Source: an uncultured Granulosicoccaceae bacterium (GTDB lineage: Bacteria > Pseudomonadota > Gammaproteobacteria > Granulosicoccales > Granulosicoccaceae). From it: DNA of 42,548 bases. Below, piece by piece: positions 9,055 through 16,472 of the stretch; position 1 is the first letter of the stretch; every line of letters begins with the position of its first letter. The notes beneath the pieces are model-generated. The model was not told the DNA's origin. It worked only from the letters and a program-made list of their open reading frames with translations, and searched no databases. The translations under genes and the position numbers were made by a program. The stretch is from positions 1 to 42,548 of the forward strand of contig CALLLW010000068.1 in the NCBI GenBank assembly GCA_938007995.1. Reading direction: 5' to 3'.

Positions 9055-9918
9055 TTAACTTCCTGCTGTAGTATCTGTTTGAGGGCTTGGTGACTCTGCC
9101 TGACGGTCAGTTTTGCCTTCCACACTGCCCTTTACCTTACCTTCAACTCGACCTTGGGCAATCTCAATCTGCTTTCGCAAGGTTGCAAGCATATCAACCG
9201 CTGCCGTCGAGTAAATCTGCTCTACATTTCTGTCTGCCGGCAGATCTACCTCAAGCTTGTATTGACTGGTTGCGGGCCGGTCAGACAAAACAACCACTGT
9301 ATCTGCAAGGAATATACTTTCACGCAAATCGTGAGTAATCAGCAAACCGGTGAAATTCTCCTGCTTACACAGATCACGCATAATCTGCCACAGGTCTTCA
9401 CGGGTGAATGCATCGAGTGCCCCGAACGGCTCATCCAGAATAAGAATCTCCGGACGATGCGCCAGAGACCGGCACAGTGAAACGCGCTGGCGCATGCCAC
9501 CAGACAGCTCAGACGGGCGTTTCGATTCAAAGCCTTCAAGCCCGACCATGCTGAGCAGTTCTTCCGCTCGTTGTTGTTTCTGTTTGCTACTCAGATTTTT
9601 AGCAACAATTTCAAGCGGCAGGATGACATTGTTTAAAACCGTCCGCCACTCAAGCAGCACCGGATTTTGAAATGCCATTCCAACGCTTGATCGAGGTGAG
9701 CTGACCTGCTCACCGTCGATCATTACCCGACCTGTATCAGGCTTCATCAAGCCGGCAACCAGTCTTGTCAGCGTCGATTTACCGCACCCGGAGGGACCGA
9801 CCACAGCAGTGAACTCACCCGCCGGTATAGTCAGACTCAAGTCCTTCAGTACCGGCAGAAGCCCATCGCCGGTTCGGTAGGCGTGAGTGACGTTCTCAAT
9901 TTCGACACTGGCTGGCAT
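9055..9918 (-). CDS. ABC transporter ATPase, NitT/TauT (SsuB) type
   Basis: 287-residue ATPase with Walker A GPSGCGKST at 41-49, signature LSGGMRQR at 138-145, Walker B ILILDEPFGALD at 158-169, and the HDL switch near 197. Together these are typical of the nitrate/taurine/sulfonate group. The last ~35 residues are a polar, repetitive Glu/Lys/Ser/Thr tail (GRVEGKVKGSVEGK...) with no counterpart in the core fold. The start ATG at 9918 has AGG about 7 bases upstream. It is separated from the upstream SBP gene by a degenerate tandem repeat and a strong hairpin. Confidence 0.9.
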   Translation of the reverse strand: MPASVEIENVTHAYRTGDGLLPVLKDLSLTIPAGEFTAVVGPSGCGKSTLTRLVAGLMKPDTGRVMIDGEQVSSPRSSVGMAFQNPVLLEWRTVLNNVILPLEIVAKNLSSKQKQQRAEELLSMVGLEGFESKRPSELSGGMRQRVSLCRSLAHRPEILILDEPFGALDAFTREDLWQIMRDLCKQENFTGLLITHDLRESIFLADTVVVLSDRPATSQYKLEVDLPADRNVEQIYSTAAVDMLATLRKQIEIAQGRVEGKVKGSVEGKTDRQAESPSPQTDTTAGS

Positions 9919-9937
9919 AAGTTACCTGATTAACTGC

Positions 9938-10019
9938 CCGTTTGGCTGGCCGTTTGGCTGGCCGTTTGACTGGCCGAATTGGCTGGCGAATTGACTGACC
10001 GTTTGACCGGCGAATTGAA
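9938..10019. repeat. Degenerate 12-13 bp tandem repeat in the SBP-ATPase spacer
   Basis: About seven consecutive variants of a 12-13 base unit, such as GCCGTTTGGCTG, GCCGTTTGACTG, GCCGAATTGGCTG and GCGAATTGACTG. They fill most of the gap between the ATPase start and the spacer hairpin. The units differ by small substitutions, which suggests an older slippage array. Copy number probably varies between strains (inference). Confidence 0.75.
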
Positions 10020-10032
10020 TTGCTGTTAAACC

Positions 10033-10059
10033 GGCAGCCAGGCTAACCACCTGGCTGCC
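10033..10059 (-). promoter_or_regulatory. Strong intercistronic hairpin after the substrate-binding-protein gene
   Basis: GGCAGCCAGG, a 7-base loop (CTAACCA), and CCTGGCTGCC make a perfect 10-base stem only 16 bases after the SBP stop codon. No U-run follows, so it resembles an mRNA-stabilising or attenuating element rather than a full terminator. In similar importer operons such structures keep binding protein in excess over membrane components. Confidence 0.65.
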
Positions 10060-10074
10060 TGCAAACAACATTCG

Positions 10075-11082
10075 CTACTTGACCATTCGCATTTCGGCTT
10101 CAGGCAGATACGCATCGGTGAAGTACAAACTTGCATCCGGTGTATTTTTGAACTCGTAAGTCACAGCGAGTTGTTCCAGTGCCAGTGCCATCCGATCACT
10201 GTTTACGTTGCCGATACCATTTTCTTTGACATAGTCAGTCATGATATTTGCATCAAGCGCCAGCTGCAGACGCTCGGCTTCGAATGCTGCATCACCGGCA
10301 GGATTGCGTTTAACAACAGCGGCACCACCGGCAGCAGGGTCACTGACCGCATCCTGTATGCCTTTTACTACCGCAGTTAAAAAGCCCGTGATTACTTCAG
10401 GGTTTTCTTCGGCAAAATCTGTATTGACGATCACTGCATTGCCGTAAAGCGCCAAGCCGTGATCCGCCATCAAAATGGTGGTGAGATCATCTTTAGGTAC
10501 ACCGAGCCGAACCAGATTCATGTATGAAGAAAATGAAAACCCAGTGACACTGTCGACCTTGCCTTCAGCCAGCATTGGCTCCCGGGTAGGGAAACCAACC
10601 GGTTCAACTGTCACCTTGTCTACATCAATGTTGTTCTCTTTGGCAAAGACCGGAAACTGCGCCCATGCGCCATCCGGAGGCGGTGCGCCAAGCACTGATC
10701 CTTCAAGATCGGCAACAGAATTGATGCCCTGGCTTTTACGACCCACGACAGCGAACGGCGGCTTGTCGTATACCATCATCACAGCCTTTACCGGTGCACC
10801 GGGGTTTTGATCGATAAATTTGATCAGCGAGTTGATATCGCTAAAGCCGACAGGGAAAGCGCCAGTCGCGACTTTGGGGATCGCATCAAGGGAGCCTTTA
10901 CCGGCAGAAATCTCTACTTCGAGGCCCTGCTCTTTAAAGTGGCCGTTGTCGATTGCCAGAAAATAAGGAGCGGACGGGCCCTCAAATTTCCAATCCAGCG
11001 TGAATGGTACTTTAGTTTCTGCCTGAACCTGGGCCGCAAATAAAACCGCTGCGGCAGACAGTGCGTGAAGAAGCTTTTTCAT
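10075..11082 (-). CDS. ABC transporter substrate-binding protein, NMT1/THI5-like
   Basis: 335 residues with a signal peptide (MKKLLHALSAAAVLFAAQVQA), then mature sequence opening TKVPFTLDWKFEGPSAPYF. This has the shape of the NitT/TauT receptors with an NMT1-like fold. Further family-like stretches are DNGHFKEQGLEVEIS, FSDINSLI and LAEGKVDSVTGF. AAGGA lies about 6 bases before ATG. It leads the operon and is periplasmic. The ligand is not evident. The SsuD-like operon about 7 kb away makes a sulfonate conceivable, but the receptor does not obviously belong to the SsuA or TauA branches. Confidence 0.86.
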   Translation of the reverse strand: MKKLLHALSAAAVLFAAQVQAETKVPFTLDWKFEGPSAPYFLAIDNGHFKEQGLEVEISAGKGSLDAIPKVATGAFPVGFSDINSLIKFIDQNPGAPVKAVMMVYDKPPFAVVGRKSQGINSVADLEGSVLGAPPPDGAWAQFPVFAKENNIDVDKVTVEPVGFPTREPMLAEGKVDSVTGFSFSSYMNLVRLGVPKDDLTTILMADHGLALYGNAVIVNTDFAEENPEVITGFLTAVVKGIQDAVSDPAAGGAAVVKRNPAGDAAFEAERLQLALDANIMTDYVKENGIGNVNSDRMALALEQLAVTYEFKNTPDASLYFTDAYLPEAEMRMVK

Positions 11083-11386
11083 GAAAATTCCTTACAAGTA
11101 AATTCTGTCAATGAAGGGGCCGTGCCCGGCACGAGTGTTGGAACATATTACGCTTGATGCAGAGGATCTTATTGTCCCTCAAAATACTCATAAGATAACC
11201 CGCAAGATGAGCTGTGGCGGCCGTTTGTCACACCCGACATGCTCGCGCAGCGTTTTCCAGCTCCCTGCTGTTCACCCGCTCCGGTACTATATGCACAATC
11301 TGCAGGACACACCAGCACCTTTGCACCGCACAATCCAACCCGGTGATGGTATCACTTCAGAAGGACACGCTAGTCAAAGCGCATCA
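11083..11386. other. Regulatory spacer upstream of the NitT/TauT operon
   Basis: About 300 bases between the SBP start and the end of the next lipoprotein gene. A plus-strand frame (11111-11560) overlaps the lipoprotein and has no family features. I saw no TPP or FMN riboswitch core motifs. The notable element is a GC-rich palindrome at 11121-11133. Confidence 0.5.
11121..11133. promoter_or_regulatory. Perfect palindrome CGTGCC-C-GGCACG, candidate operator
   Basis: Six-base arms around one central C, 39-51 bases upstream of the SBP start codon, in the expected leader or promoter zone. It could be a repressor or activator site, or a small hairpin in the 5' leader of the mRNA. No regulator gene lies beside it. 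Confidence 0.35.
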
Positions 11387-12001
11387 CTAATCAAGCTGAT
11401 TCAAAGGAAATGTCAGAATAGGTGTGGTAACGGAGTCTGCACGCACCCGAGACAACAACCGCCTGGTATTCGACCGCGTACCATCTTTAGACGATCTCAC
11501 CAGCGCATAACCTTCTGTCACTCCGTGAAACCTATCGAGGGCCAGTATATCGATCCTTGAGTCGGAAACCCCTGCCAGCCCCAGGGTAGGCAGGCTTAAG
11601 CCGAAACTGTCCTGATCCGTACCCAGTGAATTGAAAAATACCTCGATCTGATAATCTGCTGGCTCACCATTGCCACTGACTCTAATGCCGTGTGTGGACT
11701 CCAGCTTCGCCACCAGGAGTTGATTGGCGTAACGCGTTAGTGGATGTTCTTCAACAAAATTTATATTCAAATTAACCTTGCTGTTTTTCAACGCCAGCTG
11801 AGGCTGCTGAACAAGTTCTTCTAGAAAATTTTCAAGGCTGTACGTCACCAGCCTCTGCGCAGTGGATCCCTGCAAGTTATCGGTAAGTTGTCGCGTTGTG
11901 CATCCTGTTGCGACAAAGCACAGGATAACAAGCATCAGCAATGGTTTGATTGGCAACCGATATATTAGCAATGTTTCGCGACTTACGAATAACAAGTGCA
12001 T
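11387..12001 (-). CDS. Hypothetical lipoprotein
   Basis: About 204 residues with a lipoprotein signal ending in a lipobox (ILCFVATGC, Cys being about residue 34 from ATG 12001). GTG at 12019 and TTG at 11956 are alternative starts; none has a well-spaced ribosome-binding site. The mature part has two noticeable blocks: LTRYANQLLVAKLESTHGIRV, then YQIEVFFNSLGTDQDSFGLSLP. This resembles envelope lipoproteins in which a degraded or redundant variable is described as ADYxxEVxxxxLGTD (DUF6655-like in outline; low confidence). It would be anchored in the inner or outer membrane. No operon partners are apparent. Confidence 0.65.
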   Translation of the reverse strand: MHLLFVSRETLLIYRLPIKPLLMLVILCFVATGCTTRQLTDNLQGSTAQRLVTYSLENFLEELVQQPQLALKNSKVNLNINFVEEHPLTRYANQLLVAKLESTHGIRVSGNGEPADYQIEVFFNSLGTDQDSFGLSLPTLGLAGVSDSRIDILALDRFHGVTEGYALVRSSKDGTRSNTRRLLSRVRADSVTTPILTFPLNQLD

Positions 12002-12235
12002 CTCCAACGGGAAGGTCACAGCTCTATTTTTAAATTATCTGCATGACTTGGTTTCTTTTACCGTTTTACGCAGCGCATAGCTAGTACGCCTAAGTTTATA
12101 CAAAAGTAAATTCCTGTTCCATCAATGCCGCCCTGTATCAGCATCAAACAAGACTGTTTGTTGTGCACTGATGCCAGTGTGTACCGCACTACCACGCTAT
12201 AGAATCGCGTTAAACAGGCAGCCACCGGTACATAG

Positions 12236-12263
12236 CAGTTAACCGAGCCCAGTTAACCGAGCC
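12236..12263. repeat. Exact 14-bp tandem duplication spanning a stop codon
   Basis: CAGTTAACCGAGCC occurs twice back to back (12236-12249 and 12250-12263). The second copy contains the TAA stop (minus strand) of the downstream dioxygenase gene. It has the form of a replication-slippage duplication that left the reading frame unharmed. Confidence 0.85.
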
Positions 12264-13092
12264 TGCCATAAAAAGTGCGACGCGCAGACTCGGACAGAGC
12301 AATCCCCGGCTCTGTATTGTAGGCGAGTACCACCAACAATCTGGTGACATCACCGCTTACAGGTGTCACCCGATGAAGGGAATTTCGACCTCGGAACAAA
12401 ACCAGATCACCGGGATTGATTTCGAGCTGACTGACAGATGTCTCTCCGTTGAGAATACTCTCCACCGCGGCAAAGTTCATATCCCCTGCATTGGCATCTC
12501 TGGTGTCACTGACATACTCAAACACACCACCCTCGGCAGGCTTTTGAATAAGCAGCGTAATCGCAAACGATGAGTTATCAAAATGCCATCCCAGTTCCTG
12601 TCCTTGGGAGGCGTAATGCAGGTTTATAGACGATAACGGATCATCGTATTCATACAACGCATCCTCGCCAAGTACCGCACATAAAAACGATTTAAATCGA
12701 TCATCATGATAAAGCTGATGCAACAGTGACTCTTCTGGAATCTGGTCTGTTGTTATGCAACCCTTCGAGGAACAGACGGTTCTGTTTCTCGGATGTGCCT
12801 GTTCAAAACCGGGATCTGACGGGCTCAGATACACGTTGTGCTCGGCACTCGCAAAGTAGGCAAGATTTGCATGTGTATCAGCCTCCCGCCTGACCGACTT
12901 CACCGCTTCACTGTTGAGAAAAGCGTCGAGCTTAAGCAATCCGTGAGTATCCAGAACCCGCTTGCAATCCACCCGAAAACGTTCAGACGTGATGGGATGA
13001 TTATCGAAGTTCAAATAAGACTCAACATTCATAAGGTATGCAGAACAGTCAAAATTAAGGTTAGATTTCACAACGGATGGGCGGACAACCAT
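12253..13092 (-). CDS. Fe(II)/2-oxoglutarate oxygenase of the HalD/BesD-like family
   Basis: 279-residue cupin-fold oxygenase. The facial triad is readable: H170 and D172 in GWHFDNSSF, H240 in NSLHRVTP. R251 in TRLLVVLAY is a likely 2-oxoglutarate anchor. The text around GGVFEYV, NPGDLVLFRGRNSLHRVTPV and ARRTFYGR resembles proteins named after the amino-acid halogenases HalD/BesD. Those halogenases replace the triad carboxylate with Gly to make room for chloride; here Asp is kept, so hydroxylation is more likely than halogenation. The start may be ATG 13092 or ATG 13032. It is monocistronic as far as can be seen. The substrate, perhaps a free amino acid, is unknown. Confidence 0.78.
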   Translation of the reverse strand: MVVRPSVVKSNLNFDCSAYLMNVESYLNFDNHPITSERFRVDCKRVLDTHGLLKLDAFLNSEAVKSVRREADTHANLAYFASAEHNVYLSPSDPGFEQAHPRNRTVCSSKGCITTDQIPEESLLHQLYHDDRFKSFLCAVLGEDALYEYDDPLSSINLHYASQGQELGWHFDNSSFAITLLIQKPAEGGVFEYVSDTRDANAGDMNFAAVESILNGETSVSQLEINPGDLVLFRGRNSLHRVTPVSGDVTRLLVVLAYNTEPGIALSESARRTFYGRLG

Positions 13093-13177
13093 CGTCGCGC
13101 CTAGTTGTCAGGGTAGCCAACCTCGGCGGGCTACACCATATGTGGAGGAGAAATAGATAAAATATTTACTATGGGTC

Positions 13178-13425
13178 GTGAGCTTACCAATGCTCTTTTG
13201 GTCGATCACAACAATCGCGCAGTCTGATCAGTGCTTGTGGAGTCACCCTGACCGGCACTCAGGGCGGCCCACCTGTATTCGAGGGTCAGCCGGCAGGGTC
13301 AGGCGGGGTCAGGCACGCTTGTGCAGTATGGAGCCAAAGAAACTAACTGCAGCGATATCACCCTGCAGTTCGATACAGGTCGCGGCACCACACAAAGGTT
13401 ATCGCAATCAACCGGTTCAGCCGCA
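13178..13425 (+). pseudogene. 5' remnant of a secreted metallo-beta-lactamase-fold hydrolase gene
   Basis: Three short frames join into the beginning of a secreted MBL-fold hydrolase. GTG 13178 starts a signal-like stretch (MSLPMLFWSITTIAQS). Frame 13239 onward reads VTLTGTQGGPPVFEGQPAGSG. Frame 13312 onward reads GTLVQYGAKETNCSDITLQF and then DTGRGTTQRLSQ. The second break coincides with a 10-base near-tandem duplication (GGGTCAGGC at 13296-13304 and 13306-13314). Removing ten bases restores PAGSGTLVQYG in one frame. After about 13407 the similarity stops and the 3' end of msrA begins, so the metal-binding HxHxDH half is missing. The family call is from memory of N-terminal motifs. Confidence 0.6.
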
Positions 13426-13439
13426 GTTGCATCCACAAG

Positions 13440-13925
13440 CTACAGGTTCTTATACTTGTGCAACAAAGTCTCGGGAATATGGCAGTAATCGTCCGGGCAA
13501 CGAAAAAGCCTGTCCTGATGTTCCGCATCGCTACTGACGTAATTTGTTAACCGACAAACCTCCACCGCGATACGGTCTTTATCCGACCTTGCATCTATAA
13601 AGCGCCTGGCTGCGTCAAGATGCGCTTCGTGCTCGCTATAAATGCCAGTACGATATTTCCTGCCCACATCAATGCCCTGCTGATCAACACTGTATGGGTC
13701 AATGATCTCAAACAGGCAATTCACTAATCCGCCAACCGACTGCACCTGCTCGTCATACCGTATACGAACACACTCGGCATAGCCGTCATAGGAGCCTTCA
13801 GTTGAATGACTGGTACCGTTGGCACGACCCGCTTCTGTAGCAACAACACCCGGCACATAGCGAAAGAATTCCTGTACACCCCACAGGCAGCCACCGGCTA
13901 TGTAAATTTCCTGAATTGAACTCAT
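13440..13925 (-). CDS. msrA: Peptide-methionine (S)-S-oxide reductase
   Basis: 161-residue MsrA, which reduces methionine-S-sulfoxide in proteins. The catalytic Cys is C13 in GGCLWGVQEFF; the family norm is GCFWG, so Leu replaces the usual Phe. Other expected parts are E51 in DGYAECV and D86 in QQGIDVGRKYRTGIY. Resolving cysteines could be C143 or C148 near the C-terminus. The length is near the family minimum. No good Shine-Dalgarno precedes ATG 13925. Its 3' end abuts the metallo-beta-lactamase pseudogene on the other strand. Confidence 0.85.
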   Translation of the reverse strand: MSSIQEIYIAGGCLWGVQEFFRYVPGVVATEAGRANGTSHSTEGSYDGYAECVRIRYDEQVQSVGGLVNCLFEIIDPYSVDQQGIDVGRKYRTGIYSEHEAHLDAARRFIDARSDKDRIAVEVCRLTNYVSSDAEHQDRLFRCPDDYCHIPETLLHKYKNL

Positions 13926-14221
13926 TTGTACGTTAATGCGAGCTGAAAGACCTCTATCTTATACGTGTATTCCTGTCACTCTACCACTGTTGTGCTATTG
14001 CAAAAAATAGTGATCGCAAGCTACAGCAGCGCTTAAAACGCAAACGAAACTCTCCGGCAGAGTTGCAAGTACACGAGCAGAAACTCGTCACTAAATTAAT
14101 CAACAGAACCCACATTATCCTTGCATTCTATTTTATTATGGGATTATATTCCCATATAAACCCACCAATCGCACGATATTTCCGCTCCAGTGGCTGGTCT
14201 AACTTTCTCGGACAATCAGCA

Positions 14222-15232
14222 ATGCGCACTTCCCTGATATTTACAGTTATTCTGTTTTCACTGCTGATCGGTTGCGACTCCGGGGCCAATATCACTGTTG
14301 CACCTTTATCCAATGCTTCAAAGTTAAACCAAACAGCTCCGGGCGAAGCTCCGGGCAGTGTTGCTCTGCTCGCTGGAGCAACATTCGCCTCTGTAATGTC
14401 GGAAAACCTGGGTCAGAAAGCTGATAGCAACCCGGTGCGGGGTAGCTGGCACATTAGCTTCACCAATGATTCTGTTACGTGGGTGCGAGGAGGCAGTGTC
14501 GAAACAGGCACCTACAGACGTAATGATGACGGTAGCTGGATGGCTCAATTTCCAGAGCAGGACGTTACCTTTAATGTACACGGCGCTGGCGTCATTTGGG
14601 ACTCGTCTACTTACCTTAGAACCACACGATCTGCCTTCGACTCTAGAGAATCCTTGATTGCCTACCTTGATGGCACGCGATATGACTCGGTCGAACCTCT
14701 GGACCTCGGTAAAACCGCCACTGGCGAGTTAGCAGTCGGCAATTGGTCAGTACAATTCAATGACAGTGAAGTCACCTGGCTGGTGCAGGACACGGTATCA
14801 GCAGGCACTTATGACTACATCAACGACGCTGAATTCGCACTGGACGTCATTACACCCCAGGTCAACGCAGTGGTTCTTGCAAACGGCAACTTGCTGATCA
14901 ACTCACAGATCTATGAACAAGCGGTTGTCAGTCAGTTCAGCTCTCAGGAAACACTGGTTAATTTTCTCAGCGGCAACTCGTATAGATCAACTGAGCTAAA
15001 GCCAATAACCGGAATATCAGATGGGGTGGTCGCTTTGGGATACTGGTTTGTAGATTTTACAGACAATACCGTGACATGGTCCCACAGAGGTATATCTCAG
15101 GCGGGTACTGTAGAGTTTTTAGATGCTGATCGGTTTACCGTTGTCTTTTCAGATGACAGCCATACTGTCAATGTGGATAACGATGATATTTCTTTTGCCG
15201 GTACCCGGTATCGCAGAGTAGTTGGTGAATAA
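14222..15232 (+). CDS. Hypothetical lipoprotein with three ~100-residue repeats
   Basis: 336 residues from ATG 14222, which directly precedes a lipoprotein signal (MRTSLIFTVILFSLLIGC, Cys18). An in-frame start at 14063 would put 53 residues before it. The mature part carries three repeats about 100 residues apart, each with a core W-x-(I/V)-x-F-x-(D/N)-x-x-V-T-W followed by a G-T-(Y/V) turn. The first W of each core is near 76, 175 and 275. The spacers share a helix-like LIAYLDGxxY or LVNFLSGxxY segment. This suggests internal triplication of a small beta-sandwich or lipocalin-like unit. I do not recognise the family. Confidence 0.75.
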   Translation: MRTSLIFTVILFSLLIGCDSGANITVAPLSNASKLNQTAPGEAPGSVALLAGATFASVMSENLGQKADSNPVRGSWHISFTNDSVTWVRGGSVETGTYRRNDDGSWMAQFPEQDVTFNVHGAGVIWDSSTYLRTTRSAFDSRESLIAYLDGTRYDSVEPLDLGKTATGELAVGNWSVQFNDSEVTWLVQDTVSAGTYDYINDAEFALDVITPQVNAVVLANGNLLINSQIYEQAVVSQFSSQETLVNFLSGNSYRSTELKPITGISDGVVALGYWFVDFTDNTVTWSHRGISQAGTVEFLDADRFTVVFSDDSHTVNVDNDDISFAGTRYRRVVGE

Positions 15233-15750
15233 AAACCACACCGCAATCGCTGTGATTCTATTGCAGCACAGCGAGTTATTTCAGTCTCTTGCCCGGGTGG
15301 TGATACAAGCCGGATAACAGTACTTAGCTACCGACAAACTTCCTTCCGTTAACAACCAAAGATCCAATATTGCTACCGAAAGATACTCAGTGCAATTACT
15401 AGCTGCAATTTATTTGGTGCACTAATTTTATTTGCGCAAACCTATATCGGAAAACAAACCACGGCAGACGAGTGGCACGAAACCTTGTTACTGAAAACGC
15501 ACAGCAAGGCTATGAGCTTGCGATCAAACTGTCACAGATGGGTGTAAAATATACGCAGCCGTCGGATGAAGCCAGGAGCGCGATGCGCCCTCGTATGCTG
15601 ACAATGCCACTGACTTAATTGCATCTCAAAGAATTGCCATCTTTAAGTGACCCTCTAATTTTACTTTAACTCGTGCTTTCACTACTTCCGGGAACTCCTG
15701 GCGCACGACGTTGTTTATTACAAAGTATTTCTAATTTCCTTGCTGCGATA
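15233..15750. other. Gene-poor stretch with decayed coding sequence
   Basis: About 520 bases between two lipoprotein genes. The first ~100 bases show no structure. From about 15360 to 15620 there are overlapping short frames that look like one broken gene (see separate entry). The remainder, 15620-15750, is featureless apart from the 3' end of the next gene. Confidence 0.5.
15360..15617 (+). pseudogene. Possible frameshifted gene remnant
   Basis: A frame without a good start reads a hydrophobic segment (ILSAITSCNLFGALILFAQ) then TYIGKQTTADEWHETL. A shifted frame continues with TENAQQGYELAIKLSQMGV and KYTQPSDEARSAMRPRM before a stop at about 15618. The join sits near 15487. The composite has the amphipathic, charged look of a real protein end, but I cannot assign a family. 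It may be a degraded secreted or membrane protein. Confidence 0.3.
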
Positions 15751-16281
15751 TCAACAATTGAACGGCAGTATGCCAACCTTTATTGCTGGTCTGAAATCAA
15801 CGGTAATACCCTCTCTCAATTCACCCATGATTTCTGTAGCTGGCAATTGAATTGAACCTCTGCGCCTGAATCTCGGATGCTGCGGGAAACGGAACGTATA
15901 ATGTGTCAGACGGGAGCCTGATAGTATTCCATCATTATTGTTCCACACGCGTTTAACAGGCTTATCCAGGGCCACTTCGGAAACCAGCTGTCCTCTCGCA
16001 TCAAATATTTTGATTGCAGGTTCCGGTAAAACTAAATCGTCTTCCAAATCCGCCATTACAAATAAAGCAGCCTGGTCGCCATGCCCGGGGTCTACCTCAA
16101 GAGAATACTTCACACGCTCTGATACCACGTTGCCGTAAATCGGTGCGACGAAGTCAGCAGCACACCCATGGCCGGTATTCGTGACACCCTCGCCGGTTAT
16201 TTTTGTGTAGGCGGATATGTAGGGCAGACATCCGCTAAGCATCGCGACTAAAAAAATTGAAATTAGCAATCGTAGGCGCAA
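15751..16281 (-). CDS. Hypothetical lipoprotein
   Basis: 176 residues starting MRLRLLISIFLVAMLSGC, a clear lipoprotein signal with Cys18. The mature part is probably beta-rich (SERVKYSLEVDPGHGDQAALFV; ALDKPVKRVWNN; HYTFRFPQHPRFRRRGSIQLP), with cysteines near residue 39 and at the very C-terminus. No known domain recognised. It is divergent from selO, with about 190 bases between the starts. Confidence 0.72.
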   Translation of the reverse strand: MRLRLLISIFLVAMLSGCLPYISAYTKITGEGVTNTGHGCAADFVAPIYGNVVSERVKYSLEVDPGHGDQAALFVMADLEDDLVLPEPAIKIFDARGQLVSEVALDKPVKRVWNNNDGILSGSRLTHYTFRFPQHPRFRRRGSIQLPATEIMGELREGITVDFRPAIKVGILPFNC

Positions 16282-16472
16282 ATTGAATCTCGCTCGAAAG
16301 GTTAGTGAGAAAACTAACAGCGCACAACGCTGTGGCGATTGGTTAGATTGATGATCCGTTGACTCAACGACCAGAATATCGAGCAGTAGCCGTGTCTGAT
16401 CACACTAACGCGTACTTGAAAAAAACGCAAAAGAGATGAATATTTCTCTCTTGAGCTGTCAAACTACACGAC

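Noticed and set aside
11083..11386. Possible thiamine or flavin riboswitch ahead of the NMT1/THI5-like receptor
   Set aside because: I looked for the conserved TPP and FMN core strings on the minus strand and did not find them.
11111..11560. 149-codon plus-strand frame before and over the lipoprotein gene
   Set aside because: It overlaps a well-supported lipoprotein on the other strand and covers the importer leader; composition is unlike real proteins here.
13296..13314. GGGTCAGGC repeats as regulator sites or the start of a repeat array
   Set aside because: They lie inside decayed coding sequence, and deleting one unit restores a plausible protein frame, so a slippage duplication explains them better.
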